Shown here: positions 9,803 through 21,700 of the stretch, in pieces
Position numbering within the stretch: the stretch's first letter is position 1
Layout: each line of letters starts with the position of its first letter
Source of the DNA: Mesotaenium endlicherianum
Taxonomy: Eukaryota; Streptophyta; Zygnematophyceae; Zygnematales; Mesotaeniaceae
Reading direction: 5' to 3'
Length of the DNA: 64,000 nt
NCBI GenBank assembly: GCA_009602735.1
Contig: WELA01003775.1
Span: 133,196 to 197,195 of the forward strand
Notes under the pieces: model-generated
Seen by the model: the letters and a program-made list of their open reading frames with translations, nothing else
Told to the model about the DNA's origin: nothing
The model's database searches: none
Translations under genes and position numbers: made by a program

Positions 9803-11004
9803 AGTCCAGCCGTCATGAGAGCTTCTTTTTCAGCCGGGGAGAGTCTTGCTTTCACTCCTTGCTGGTTTCTTGCATCATAAGTGTCATTGGAGGGTCTTCC
9901 ACTCTTCCGGGCAGCCGCGGGGTCCCTTTTAATAACTCCGATTTCCATGGGTGTGGGTCCAGATTCGGATGTGGAAGGGGCTGCGTACACCCGCGTCGTC
10001 GGTACCCGTGAAGATGAAGGCACGGAGTGCTTGAAATCCAAGGTATCCACCTTTTGGGCCACTTCAATGATCTTTGAGAAGTCCGTCAAGTCGCGTAACT
10101 CCACTTCCTTTGCCACCTTGGGTTTGAGGCCAAAGATGTAGCGGTCAATCTTCTCCTCGAGAGACATGTTGGGGATCTCAAGAGTGAGGGCGTGAAATCT
10201 GGATGTATACTCTTGAACGGACGTCGTTTGCTTGAGATGGTGGAGCTTTCCTCGGGCAATCTTCTCCGCATTGATGGGCATGAATTGCTTCTTGAGGGCC
10301 TCACGAAAATCTGCCCATCTTGCATATGATGGTGGGGGCTCTTGGCCGAGCATGGGGTGCGCCATAGCTTGATATATAGCCGCTTGATAGTTACGCCACC
10401 ATGATGTTGCTGCTCCTCTAAGTAAGGTAACGGCAAAGGGAACGTAGTCCTCCTCGGGTACTTCAAGGAACGCGAGGTACGTCTCCTCTTGGTAGAGCCA
10501 TAAATTCATGTTGGCACCTTTCCCGGGGTTGAAAGTGTCCGGTTTGCCGGGCTTGATGAGTTTCCTTGCTCTCGTTGGCTCTTGTGGAGGCGCTTGAGCC
10601 GGGGCTGGATTTTGAGCATTGCTCGCAATAGGGGCAACCATGGCAGCCATAGCTTCTCTTGACGCTTGCACGGTTGCTTCATAGGTGGCCAAGCCCACTT
10701 GGTTGTGGACGGTCATTAGGAAGGCTGCCCACTCATTTGCGGGAACTCCTTGTGGTGGGGTCAACTTTGCTATAGCGGCTGCCACGGGATTTGACGGTGC
10801 TCCTCCTTGTGGTGCTTCTTGTTGTTGGAGATTTCCTTGAGTAGGCTCTCCCATGGACGCTGGAGGAGGGTGTGCTCCTACTTGTGGTGCTTCTTGTTGT
10901 TGCAGATTTTCTTGAGTGGGCTCTCCCATCGGCGCTGGAGGAGGGTGTCTTGGAGAGGAAGGGCTTCCTTCGAAAGCTTGCTGTTGGTCTTGAGGATCGG
11001 CCAT
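9724..11004 (-). CDS. gag: E2 gag capsid/nucleocapsid protein
   Basis: The ORF is 426 codons and begins at an ATG 37 bases after the 5' LTR. The N-terminal 150 residues are Pro/Gln/Ala rich with an internal repeat (MGEPTQ...NLQQQEAPQ occurs twice, residues about 26-60). The middle is a typical Ty3 capsid block ([38 protein letters not shown]). The C-terminus has one CCHC knuckle, [14 protein letters not shown]. It overlaps pol by 79 bases, and the slippery site lies within the overlap. Confidence 0.95.
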   Translation of the reverse strand: MADPQDQQQAFEGSPSSPRHPPPAPMGEPTQENLQQQEAPQVGAHPPPASMGEPTQGNLQQQEAPQGGAPSNPVAAAIAKLTPPQGVPANEWAAFLMTVHNQVGLATYEATVQASREAMAAMVAPIASNAQNPAPAQAPPQEPTRARKLIKPGKPDTFNPGKGANMNLWLYQEETYLAFLEVPEEDYVPFAVTLLRGAATSWWRNYQAAIYQAMAHPMLGQEPPPSYARWADFREALKKQFMPINAEKIARGKLHHLKQTTSVQEYTSRFHALTLEIPNMSLEEKIDRYIFGLKPKVAKEVELRDLTDFSKIIEVAQKVDTLDFKHSVPSSSRVPTTRVYAAPSTSESGPTPMEIGVIKRDPAAARKSGRPSNDTYDARNQQGVKARLSPAEKEALMTAGLCFYCKEKGHRALSCPKKLSKNGQRR

Positions 11005-11041
11005 CTTCTTGTGCTACCAAAGTGCCTAGCTCGATAGATAA

Positions 11042-11544
11042 TGTAGTGAAACAGATAGATAAAGTACTTAATATATCAGAATACTTTATCTATTCAAGAC
11101 AAGGATCTTTGAACACAAGTGGTAGCTTCTTGAAAGAGAGATGGCTTCTTGAAAGTTAATATATTTCTGGATTTTGGCAAGTACAAGAGTGATTCTCGAA
11201 TGTCTTTCTATGTTCTAGCTCTTGTTTATATACTTGCTACATAAGTAATTTCTAGGAAGGTGTATGTTGATGTGTTGGCACCCAACACATCCCAAAACTT
11301 GCCACCTCTTTCTAGAATAATGTACACATGTCCTTTTGACCTAAAAATGGCACATCTGACTTTTGCCACATGGAGTTCTTCTGGGTCTTTCCTCTAACTT
11401 CGAAAATGCCTTGGAAGGTTCAAAGGACATGAACCAAGTTACTAGAGTACCTATTCACACTTGACTCCACACAATACTACTCCAGATATATTTGAAAACA
11501 TTAAAATATATGCATACTAATATATAATAACTCAAATCACTACA
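11042..11544 (-). repeat. E2 5' LTR
   Basis: The copy is 503 bp with ends TGTAGTGA/TCACTACA, flanked outside by CCCTC. The bases that follow on the minus strand, TTATCTATCGAGC, are where a primer site should be, but they do not start with TGG. A conventional tRNA primer site is therefore not evident. Confidence 0.95.
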
Positions 11545-11549
11545 CCCTC
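11545..11549. repeat. E2 target-site duplication, right copy (CCCTC)
   Basis: This matches the left copy at 4839-4843. E1b sequence resumes directly here. Confidence 0.95.
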
Positions 11550-12652
11550 TCTCTGCAGAATATCCCGTAGAGGTGGAGGAGGTGGGGATGTGGTTCCTCG
11601 CGGAACACCCTCTCTCTGAGCTTTTCCCTTATGCTTGAAATATCGCTTTAGCATCCTCCTAAAAGATGCGTTATCCTCACGGGCTACCTTCCTTGGTCTG
11701 ATTGCGCGACCCTTGGGTTTACCTTGCGCTGTCTCCACTTTAACAGTGCAGGCAGTCACCTCCTGCCGTTGCGGCGGTCGTGCGGTTGACTTGGGCTCTG
11801 CCACTGAAAGACTGGCAGTAGGGGTACTGGATGTTGGTGACCTTAGTTCTTCATAAAGGTCTGCCGAGCTTGGCCCCATCAGGTGGTCAGCTACCCAGTC
11901 GTCTGTCCTTAGCTCCTGCAAGTCAAGCAGATCCAACTCTGGCGTGGGAAAACGTGGAATTTCTTCCCTGGCTCCCCTCCATTGTTGAGTGATGGCAACT
12001 CAAACTCTGGGAGGCCTTGCATCTCTGCATCCTCTCCCTCTTCTGGCTTCTCTGTTCCGGGAGGCGCCGGTTCTTCATCCCCTCCTATGTTGAGCCTCAC
12101 CATGTTGATGATGGCTGACTGTAGAGCGCGAGCTGCTTTCGCCACTTTCTCTTCCTTGAGTCGAGGGGCGTCTGCTTCCAGCAATTGCTCCATGATTTGC
12201 CTGGTGATCGATTCAGCTGTGCTGCCAACTGTGTCTTGTGGTTGCCCTTTGGCCTCTGGCTCTGGTCTCATCAGAACAGGTGTGGCGGGCAATTTCTCGA
12301 CCGTCTCCTTCCTGCGTTCTTCAAAGATCACCTCCAGGCAAATGGTCTTTCCAGAGCCTCCAGAATTTCCTGAATTAAGACTGCATTCTTCGGCCCATTC
12401 ACCAATATTGCACTGGCGTTCTTCACATCTTGACGTTGCCGCGTCTGGGGATGGGCTTCCGAAGACCTGGTCTTGGGCCATGTTCCGTAACTCAGAAGTG
12501 GTCTCTTCCTCCCCTTCCGGCATCCTCACAAGCATTTGGCTGGAGCGTTCTGCAGATAATGGGATTTCCTGTGATTTGCTTGCTGCAGCGTTTGCCAAAG
12601 GGTTTGTTTCACCAGTTGCCTGGTCTTCCATGGCTACGTTTTCTCGCAGCCT
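11545..12652 (-). pseudogene. E1b linker region downstream of the methyltransferase
   Basis: It matches E1 54160-55245. Two overlapping minus-strand ORFs (12631-11909 and 11936-11545) are separated by a frameshift near 11960, next to the block that in E1 reads FPTPELDLLDLQEL. The chain is acidic, then basic and Pro rich near the E2 insertion. Blocks well kept between copies include WVADHLMGPSSADLYEEL and RRMLKR. I do not recognise a domain. Conservation between two diverged copies suggests that it was translated. Confidence 0.75.
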
Positions 12653-14188
12653 TCACAGCTCTCTTTCCAGAGGGTCGTGTAGAGCCGTCATCCGATTGTC
12701 AATTCGCGCCAGTAGGTCTTGACACCTACTCAGCTCCACCACTCTAATTTCTCTGAGTGCTTCACCTTGGTCAGCCTCAGCTGCGTCCCTTTCAACACTA
12801 TATTCTTCTTGTCGCTGATGCGCTTCCCTGATAGCTCTCTGATCAGAGGTTGGCACCACATGGACTCCAATCGTTATTGGTCTCGGCCTGGGCATAGGCT
12901 TGTCAGAGAATGTCATCTGCTGCCAAGTCATAATCGTCTCCACCAACCACGTCATGGAGAGATGCCCAATCATATTGCCGAATATCTTCCCAGCGTCGTC
13001 CTGTCCCACCATCGCAACAATTTCTTGTGCAATGGAGTTGGGCACCCCCAGGCACCTTACCTTCTCTTCAGCGGTCGGCTCTCTCCACTGAGCTTCTCTG
13101 TCGTGCGCATTCTTGACCATTCTTGGTCCTCCATTCATGAATGCGCGTGATCCTGGGTATGCCGTGAAGGTGGGCAACACCACCCTTGGCCGGCCTGGCT
13201 CGTTGACGACGTACTGTGGGTAGGAATCCCTCTTGATCACTGGCTTGGTTTCCACCATCAGTACTTCTCCCACAATTACTGCTGTTGGTGAGCACCGCGT
13301 AATCTCCTCCATCTCCCTCATGACTTTAATGGACATGCCGTTGGTCCAGAATAGTCTGGCCCGGTGTGAGAGTCCTCCGTGCCTGGCGTCGTTGATCAAT
13401 ACATGATGACCCAGGGTGGTGTCGAAGACTAGCCATGGATCTCCTGGCTTCATGTGGTTGTAATCCATCCCTGGATGTACTTTCTCAATCACAAACACTG
13501 GTGGGTAGAGATGCTAACGTTCCCGCAGCATACTGATGATTTTCACCATCCATCCCCAGTGTTGTGCTCGCGGGTCATTGAATCCCCTCCTGTTCCCAGC
13601 TTGCGAGAAAGGTTGACAAGGGAATCCCGCAAAGATCCAGTCAATCTCGTAACCATACAGGTCCTCAGACTTCACATCGAGAATATTTCCTCCAGCAAGA
13701 CGCACCAAACTAGAGTCAGTAGGCACCAACGCCTTGAAATGATGCATTTGCCGCATCTAACTCATGACCTTCTTAAATGCTGTGAAAGCACTCTCATCAT
13801 TGTCCACATACAGCACTTTGGACACCTAGATACCTCGCTGAATCAGTGAGATGGTTCCAGAACCAAGTCCGGCGAACAATTCCAGCACTACTACTCCTCT
13901 CCTGCAAAACGGATCTTCCATCCTCACAATGCCTTGCGGCAGCGGGTCTACTCCAGGCATCAAATTGGCAGCAGACTTAACTGGATAAGGAATTGGCAGC
14001 AGCTCTTGCGGGCCACGGTCCTTGTTACTCACAGCTTCCAGTTGCTCCATAATCCAGGGTTGCCAAACCAAGGGAGTCGGCATGTTGACGCTGGTGTAGC
14101 CCTCCTCTTCGTGTTGCATGGTGAGGTCATAATGGTCTGGATACCGGTCATTCACACAACGGTCTAGCAGTCCATAGTTGGCCTCTCC
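12653..14188 (-). pseudogene. E1b C5-cytosine DNA methyltransferase domain, broken by nonsense codons
   Basis: Minus-strand motifs in order: LELFAGLGSG (motif I, SAM binding, about 13890), VLYVDNDES, IDWIFAGFPCQPFSQ (motif IV with catalytic Cys in PCQ, about 13620), FVIEKVHPG (motif VI, normally ENV), LSHRARLFWTN (motif VIII, like the DNMT3/DRM HRARYFWGN), then LPTFTAYPGSRAF and a target-recognition/motif X region ending MTWLVETIMTW. Stops at 13826-13828, 13757-13759 and 13514-13516 interrupt it; E1 has sense codons at all three. The catalytic triplet is intact, so decay is by nonsense and not by loss of motifs. Family activity would be C5 methylation of DNA with S-adenosylmethionine. Confidence 0.9.
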
Positions 14189-14983
14189 CTAGCAAACCAT
14201 TTTTACAGGAATTTCTCCTGTCGGCTGCCGATCTGTCGACTGGTAAGTCACCCTCTGCTTCCGCAGGTCGATGACCATATCCAGGGGAATCTGGGCTTCC
14301 GTCCCCAAGAGAACATCATAGTTCTCTGCCTCTGTCACCGTGCATTCTATGAGCAGTGACGCCTCCTCAGGTTTCCCCAAGTTTACTGTGATTTTTACAG
14401 GCTTGCGGGTAATTCCACAAGACTTTGAGATCTGCCCAGATGCAGTCCTCAACTGAAAAGGACTTTCTTTCAGGTCCCTTGCCGTCAATCCCAGAGCTTT
14501 CACAGCTCGCTTTCCTAAGATTACTGGCTGTGCGCCAGTGTCCAATAGGATATTGAGAGCGGCCCAGTCGTTGAACGTCAAAACTCTATCCTTGTTCTGC
14601 ACTCTCACAGTGCTAATATTAGTAGGCAGCGAAGCGCTGTTCGCGCCTTCCTCAGCTATGTCCAGCTGCTGTCCGGCTTCTTCAACCGTGAAAGGATATG
14701 TAAGACGCAGATCAGCGAGTGAAAGACAAGGAATGTGCTGAATCCGGTGTTCCACCAGAGCCTTCAGCTTGTCCAGCGTAAAACTAAATGTCTTGCGTGG
14801 CCCAGGCTTGGCTTGTCGTAGCTGCGCAATCTTGTTCTCATCGAGAGTGATCCGAAAGGTCTGAGGAAGCTTCCCAGCATTCCTTGGAACCAGATGGTCA
14901 TGATCTGCGCGCTCCGCCGCCGTTGCAACCACGGCCTTTTCAGGCGTCAGCTTCTCGCCTTTGCAGACGGTCTTTTCGGCCAC
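14189..14983 (-). pseudogene. E1b retroviral-type aspartic protease region
   Basis: Protease signature is NILLDTGAQPVILG (catalytic DTG), with a flap/second-loop region DVLLGTEAQIPLDMVIDL. An N-terminal stretch of about 130 residues links it to gag. It overlaps the gag ORF by 37 bases in the -1 frame (14983-14947), so in this copy gag to pol would need a -1 frameshift; I see no clear slippery heptamer. It ends in TAG (14189-14191) where E1 has TTG, just before the methyltransferase. Confidence 0.85.
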
Positions 14984-16885
14984 ATTTGCATCATGATAGA
15001 CATTAGGCCATTTTGTCTTGCAAATTGAGCTTTCAACTCTGCAATCTCTGCACTCATAGCATCATACTTATGGTTACCCTTTCGGTTACCAGAGTTATCT
15101 TTCTCCTTTTTCTTACCCTCATCTGCCTCTTTCGTGGCAGCATTAGCGCATGGTGGCTTCAGATTTGGGTACTTGGACCAACACTCATCTTCTGAGTGTC
15201 CCTTTTTGCTGCAATGTGCGCATACATGCGCCTTGCTAGCAGACAATTGCTTAGCATCCGGGTACGGACAATCTCTCTTCTGATGTCCCGATTTCCCGCA
15301 ATTCCAACAGCCCTCTGCTGTCCCAGCAGTGTTGGCGTGCTTAGCAACCCTATTGAAAGACCCGCTCTTCTTCTTAAGCTGAAATTTAGAGCTATTGGCC
15401 TTAGGCTGAAAGGATTCCTCCTTTCTCCGAGGAGCCATAAGCGTCCTGGAAGCCTCCTTGTACCAGACTTTACCTTCCTCGACATTGCGTGCTATTTCAG
15501 AAGCCTCGTCGATGTTCCAATTGATTTCGCGTTTCGCAGATAGGTGCGGGCGGACCTCCCGATGTGTGTCTTTACCCAAACACAATAAGAATTTGTCAGC
15601 CACAATCCTAGGCTCATAGATTCCTGCCTTCTTGGCAAGGTCTACCAATCTAGATTTGACCTCCATCACTGTCTCGTTCTTCTGACGGACAAAATGCACA
15701 TAACGGTGCACCTTAAGACTGCGATCCTCTGGGAATTTTGCTTCAAGCAACTTAAAGAAACGACGCAGACAGTGCTCAGAGTAACTGGTCATCCCCAGTC
15801 TCCACATCCCTACGGCAACTAGCCAACGCTTGCGCATGGCTTGCTTCCGTGGTGGCACTATCACCATGCTGCCCTGTAAAAGGTGCAGCCCTGCGCGTTA
15901 CTCGTTCCTGAGCATTAGCAATCTTTTCAGACAATTCTGCACACACTTGACGCAATTCTGCGACAGACCCAGCATCATCATCTCGAGTAGCCGCTCGTTG
16001 CTGACCCTCGGTGAGTTGCCTCATGGCATCTGTTAATTCTTGTGTTAGTGCAGCTAAGTCTACGCTCTCAACAGGTGCAGCAAGTATCGCTCTTCCTGAT
16101 GACAAAGCGGACAGGCGGGCTTTCGCAGCCTCTTTCTGGATTTCTGAATCCCTCGTCTTCTTTTGCTCGTCAAACGCCCATTCCTGGGTAAGGTTCTCAT
16201 CCTTCCGGAATTGGCGATACAGCAACAAGGCATCCTTGTCCAAGTACTGAACCAAGCTTATAAAAGCGACTGACTGAGTGTAAGAAGAATCCTTTCGGAT
16301 TCTCTCAAAGAAATCAGCCCAATAGATCTCATCAAACTCTTCGAAAGTGAGACTATTTCCACCGGTTCGTCCACTAAAACACTTTGTAGACAGCTTGAAT
16401 TTAGGATTTTCATCCTTATCATCACCAGTCATTTCGAATGGTGACCAAGACTCACTAACTTTACCCCACACGTCGTGCTCTCTGCCCAAATTGGGTACAA
16501 AGGCTCGCGCGTTATACGGATTCTCACCGTTTGTGGCAGCATGGCGAGACTCGTCTCCCGACGGTTGCTCACTCCACAGGTTATCCGTGCGCTCAGATGT
16601 CTCACTTCCTCGTGGACTCTAGCTTGAATCAGAACCTTCCGCAGGCTCCACAGGGTAGTAGAGTCTTCCACTCCTCAACCGCATGTACAGTTGACCTTCT
16701 CCGGGTCCCCTTCCAGGTTGAGCACCAGCAGCCCTCACAGGCCTCAATCCCCAATTTGCTTGGGAATTTCTATTTACCTGAACCACAGCACCGAAGTTCT
16801 CTGAAGTAGGACGGAAGTCTCTTACTTCCACATAGGCTTTATTCTTGGGTTCACAGGCGAGCAAATTGTAGTTTGCATAAATCAC
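14947..16885 (-). pseudogene. gag: E1b gag remnant with two CCHC zinc knuckles
   Basis: It matches the 619-residue E1 gag. A CAG-to-TAG change at 16619-16621 and a 2-base deletion near 15780 split it into three pieces. Both nucleocapsid knuckles are intact here: CWNCGKSGHQKRDC and CAHCSKKGHSEDEC. The start region differs from E1 by a 10-base indel, so the ATG used by E1 is not available in frame. Confidence 0.88.
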
Positions 16886-18053
16886 ACTCTAAGCAGCTTG
16901 ACATACAATGTCAGATTCAGAGAAAATCGCCCTTCAGGCTTTCGCTTAACTTTCACAAAGTCACAGCTTGCAAAACTCTGAAACTACACGTCTATGCTGG
17001 CCTGGGTCAAGCTCTTCACTTAACACCGCGCCTTAACAGTTCTTCACTGCCAGGCTAGGCTCACTCAGTTCTTCACTGAGAGCTTTATCTGCCAATACTA
17101 CCCTCTCTCTTCGAGATGCGAATGCGACTTCTGAGAACTTGGAAACTAACACACAACTCACCATTTTAAGGCTGCTTCACACACAGTTGTGGCGTTTGGC
17201 TGAATATGTGCTAATCTCCTAGCAAATTCTATTCTGCAGTTCTCCTACTTTCAGCAATGAGATTCTCTCTTGGGAACTTCTACAATTCTAACTTATCTAT
17301 GATACACTGAGAAGAATCTTCAGCGTCGTCAGAAGCGTGGGGCCTCGACTCTCCAATGGCCTTGGGAACTCCTTCTTCTTCTTCGCGCCCTTCTTCTCCT
17401 TCCTTTTGCTCCTTCTGCTCCTTCTGCTTCTTGGCAAAAGTGCGTGAGAGTGAATGACATGTCTCAGGCAAGATTCGTGCCTTTCGCAGGCACCACACAG
17501 CGTCATCTTTCAAGAATGCCGTGCTTAGTCACAAAGCTTAGCTGCATGTCGCTTCTGCCTAGCCATGCTCAACTCAAACTCGTAGTCACTCAGCATGCAT
17601 GCACACCTCGTGACTGTCGCGCGTGGCTGCTTAGCTTCTCAGCTGGCAGTCACGCCTAATTGGCTCATGGCTAAGAACTCCTGAGCGGCGTGTACAAGCA
17701 AATGCCACTTGCTCAAGATTCCCAACCGGGCGGCCGTAACCTATCTTGGCATTGCGGCCATGACCTGGCTTAATCTGCCAGTCACACAGTACCTGACTTG
17801 GTACCTGCTGGGCGGCTCATCACTGATCCCCAGCTTCTAGCCTCGCGGCTGTATATGCTGTCAAAACCTCCCCCATCCCTGGGTGTGGGGCACATTGACA
17901 TTGACCCCTTGCCAGTGGTCTTGACGCCGACATAACCGCTGACTGCGACGTAATCAGTCAAGTGGTCGGTGAGTCAACGTTGACTTTCCGTACTTGGGTG
18001 GCCGTAGCTTCCGCTGCGCGTGCGGCACCGTCAAACGGATAGTAGTCGCGACA
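16886..18053 (-). other. E1b leader (untranslated 5' region)
   Basis: This stretch of about 1.17 kb from TGTCGCGACTA to gag is collinear with 59273-60438 and is the complete form of the leader. It contains no convincing ORF. A G/A-rich block coding GAAGAAG repeats lies near 17360-17430. A tRNA primer site starting TGG is not obvious at either end. Confidence 0.75.
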
Positions 18054-18685
18054 GTGCTAGTTTGATAATTACCCCTTGATAAAAAGTCGAGCACCGTAGG
18101 TCCTAGTCAACAATCTTCTAAGACTATACGTGGCACTTTGTTGAGTAGCTTTTAGTGGCCTACAGTAGTACAGTGTCTGCCTGACTCTGCCAGTGTCAGC
18201 AATCAGCTGAGCGACTTACTGTCGCCAGGTGCATCCAAGTGGCTTTTAATGAGCAGGTTCCAATAAAACTGGAGATGTCCTGTAGTTGTGGTATATCGAC
18301 CAGCATCGACTTTGGATCGACGTCTGAAACGTTACGCTTCAGCAGGCTACAGAAGGGGTTTTACTACCCTCGGTACAAGCTTAGAGCTGGCCATCAACGC
18401 AGCGTCTTGACGGCGTCATTTTTTGGCATGCAACGCTTAGAAACTTCTCATCGAAGTGCGCTCAAGCGTCGCCTGTCAAACGTTATAATAGCAATTCACG
18501 ATCGGGTAGGCCCTCAAGGCCCCCCTACGTACAGAGCAACTACCAAGCCAAATGAAAGCAATTTTCAAGGGGAGCAATAGATGTCACATACTACTTTTGC
18601 GAAGTTCGTTCATTGATAAGCGCCGTAAGAGCAAGCTCTATTTGTGAATGTGGGAGACAAGTATGCGCTCTTCCTTCGGTTCTTG
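18054..18685 (+). other. Region between E1b and DGAT1
   Basis: About 630 bases hold the presumed DGAT1 promoter and 5' untranslated region. An open frame at 18239-18580 has no recognisable product and starts without clear coding signal. No TATA box could be placed with confidence. Confidence 0.5.
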
Positions 18686-18727
18686 ATGAGAGAAAATTCT
18701 TTGTTTTCTGGTCTTGTTTCAACTGCA

Positions 18728-21700
18728 ATGGAGACCAATAATTCTGAGGGTTTGAGCGCAATTGACAACATTGAGTCTTTAATAGCTCGTAACTCGGAGC
18801 TTGAAGCTCGAGTAGCAGAGCTCTCAGAGCATGTGGCGCAGGTGAGTTCTGCAGTTCTTGTTGGCCCTTGCCTCTGTGAAATTAGAGACTTGCACTGTAT
18901 ACGCTGTGTAATTGGTCATTTTCTCTTATGTGTGCATCATGGAACATCTTTTACTAGGTAGTAGAAGACCAAGCATCCACAGGAGGGCTCAAAAGGTCTT
19001 GAATAACTGCCTGTTAGTGTCTGGCACTTTATTTATATCTTCTGGAACTTGGTGCATTGCTGAACTACTTCGCAGCAACCTGGACCGGTTTTAAAGTGTG
19101 GCTACTTGTATAAGTATAGGCCTTGGTAAGTCCTTCTAACCTTATTCTGTGACTATGTAGAGCTTCATCTTTGAAGCATGATTGCATGCGAGGATGTATT
19201 TTGCTGCAGATGATACTTTCACGTCTGGTTGGTTTGCCAGCTCTTTCAATGACATACGCTTTCTCAGATTGGATACGAACATTTGTGGACTGTTTGTGAA
19301 GGATCTCTTCCATGACTGTCTGCTATGCCATGGACCTTTGAGCAGGGCACGACTGTTTGAAAAACCATGGGAATTGCGTTTCTTCAGGTATGCCTTATAA
19401 ACGCAGCTTCTTCAAAACAGTTGTGCCTGGCTGGTAGTCCTTTGGTGAGCAGTGCTCTGCTTTAAATGGCTGTGAAGTGGGAGGTAAGGGCTTGGAGCTT
19501 GCAGCATGATGACGTAAAGCTGCAGTGTTGTGCACTATTGCAAAGTTAGTCTACTCGTGTACAATGGTGGAAGTTACGTCCATCAAACTGGAGGCGTATT
19601 GTAGAGTATGAGATGTATTACCCGATTGCAATGTTTCAGTCTCCTTTTAAGAGATACCAATAACATGCATTAAAGAACATCTTTACATGCATTGAATCAA
19701 GGGTCCTTCTGTACGGCACACCAGATAGTTATGTTGAACGTAATTAGCTAGAGGCATCAATCAACGTCATGGCACCTTCTTGTCATGTGCAGTCTCTCCG
19801 GCAATGTGCTGTCCTTTTGGAGGTCTGAGACAGATGCTGGCCAGCATCCTCGAGGCTCCTGTCCACTGGATGGCTGTGTCATCAATGTAGAAGGCATGAA
19901 GCGCAATCGATACTTCACGTTCCGTATAGGTACTATTAAACAATTAGTTTTTAACTATGCCTTTTCTGCAGAGCAGCAGCAGTATATCGCCGGAGTGCTG
20001 CGTTTTCAGAGTGCGAGGTCTCTTACACTGCAGTAGAATATGCTCTTTATGACATTTTTATTTCAGAAGGAAGTAGCAAGGGTTGCAGAGCTGTGACAAA
20101 GAATTGTGAGCAGCAACTTACCAGATATTGCAATATGGGTTGGGGATATGAAATCTTGACTATAGAAAACTGAGAGACGCTCACAGCCGGGTACTTTTTG
20201 GGCTCGTGCAGATGATGGCAGTGGTGGTGCTCTATTGCGTTTAAGCACTGGCAACGAAGCAGATGGTCGTCATTGGGTCAGCTTACTTGGGGTAAGGTTT
20301 GTGAAGTACATCTGCTTATACTGGCCACTTACAAGCAGTCCTTCCCCAGTTTGCATCCCTGCTGCTGTGATTCTCCGAAGCTTCTTCTTTCCCAGTACTT
20401 ACCGGGATTACAATTTTGCAGACCGTTGGATGTCCCATCTGCTCAGAAGAGGACAGAAACAGCTATTCTGAAGGTGATCGATCATCAGGGGTAACTGCCA
20501 ACAGCACACACGACGCTGCAGCTGCAGAAGATACAGGGACGAGTACCGGGCCACGTAGCGGACCACATAGAGATGGTCTGAAGAAACGTATTTTGAGCAC
20601 TACCAGTGCTGGGCCTGGAGGAGGAAGTTTGAGTGATGCTATGCAGACAGACCCTCCACCACCTTCGGATGAGAAAGAGCCCCTCAGAGCAGAGCAGAAC
20701 AAGCATCAGAGTACCCGGCACATGCTTCGTGCAGCTTCGCCGGCACATCGGAAGCCGAAGGGGAGCCCTCTGAGCTCTGATGCTATATTCGACCAGGTAC
20801 CTGGCAGACTGGAGCCTGGCGAGCTAAACTTGTCTCTTTCATGGTCGTTATGTGGTGATGTTGACTATTCCCACTATTGTTACTAATGGGAATCGCCCGA
20901 TGGTTGCCCCTTAGCACGATACCAGTTTTCGAAGATGTTTCTGTGACAGCCAGTTAAAGGGGTCCTTACAGGATGGTTTGGTGATGAAATGTGAGAAAAA
21001 CACATCCTTTGCATGGGGTCGTACGGTGGCTGGCGCTGCCTGCTAGGTGGCTTAAGAGGTTGAAGCAGAAATTATTGAGATACATTTGTTGTGGGATGAG
21101 TTTGTGAGCTGGCTTTGATGGTGCTAGCTGTCAATTGTGAATGTTTTTTAGAATATTACTACTAGGATAGTGTGAAATGCTGTCGCATGGAGTAGGTTGT
21201 ATATTTGACTTATATTTGACGCCTATTTAGACAATGACTGTTAATTTGTTTGTCTTTTGGCAGAGTCATGGTGGGCTGTTTAATATGTGCATTGTACTCC
21301 TGCTTGCTGTCAACAGCCGTCTCATCATTGAGAACTTGATGAAGGTCAGCGAACTTACTGTCTGATTTTGCTTTTTGCGTGGTTGTTGGAGATTACTTCA
21401 TGAAGCACTTTGTTTTACTCTTCCAGCACCTTGACTTGGTTTGTCAATACTTGGATCATTCTAAGTATGTGGTTGGGAGTTGATAGCTGCAAGTTTAGAC
21501 AAGAACATGTTAGGTACATAAGTGAGAAAAAATATGGATGAAACCTGGATCGAAATGTCACAAGTGTTGTCGTGTGGAAAAACTACTAGTTGCTCTGAGC
21601 AGTGCTGAATGTGATCCTATGATGTCGTCAATCTGATTGCAGTATGGAATACTGATGCGCACGGGCTTCTGGATTAATGGGAGCTCCATCCGCGACTGGC

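Larger units (their letters stand above)
4844..11544 (-). mobile_element. E2: complete chromovirus-type Ty3/gypsy LTR retrotransposon
   Basis: The element is 6701 bp, flanked by CCCTC duplications. LTRs at 4844-5367 and 11042-11544 share TGTAGTGA/TCACTACA inverted ends. On the minus strand the order is 5' LTR, a leader of only 37 bases, gag, pol in the -1 frame, a 770-base 3' untranslated region and a G-run polypurine tract abutting the 3' LTR. Both ORFs are open. By eye the LTRs differ at about nine positions apart from one 21-bp duplication, so insertion is fairly recent and certainly later than E1b. The chromodomain at the end of pol places it among chromoviruses. Confidence 0.95.
11545..18053 (-). 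mobile_element. E1b: 5' half of the decayed DNMT-bearing Ty3/gypsy-like element
   Basis: On the minus strand it starts at 18053 with TGTCGCGACTA and runs through leader, gag, protease, methyltransferase and most of the linker, collinear with E1 (48514 to about 55245). Multiple stops and frameshifts break the ORFs. Nothing resembling the 304-bp terminal block of E1 precedes its 5' end, and the leader lacks the tRNA-like replacement seen in E1. Confidence 0.9.

Noticed and set aside
18239-18580. 113-codon ORF between E1b and DGAT1
   Set aside because: No domain, no splice partner, no repeat relation; probably chance in the DGAT1 upstream region.
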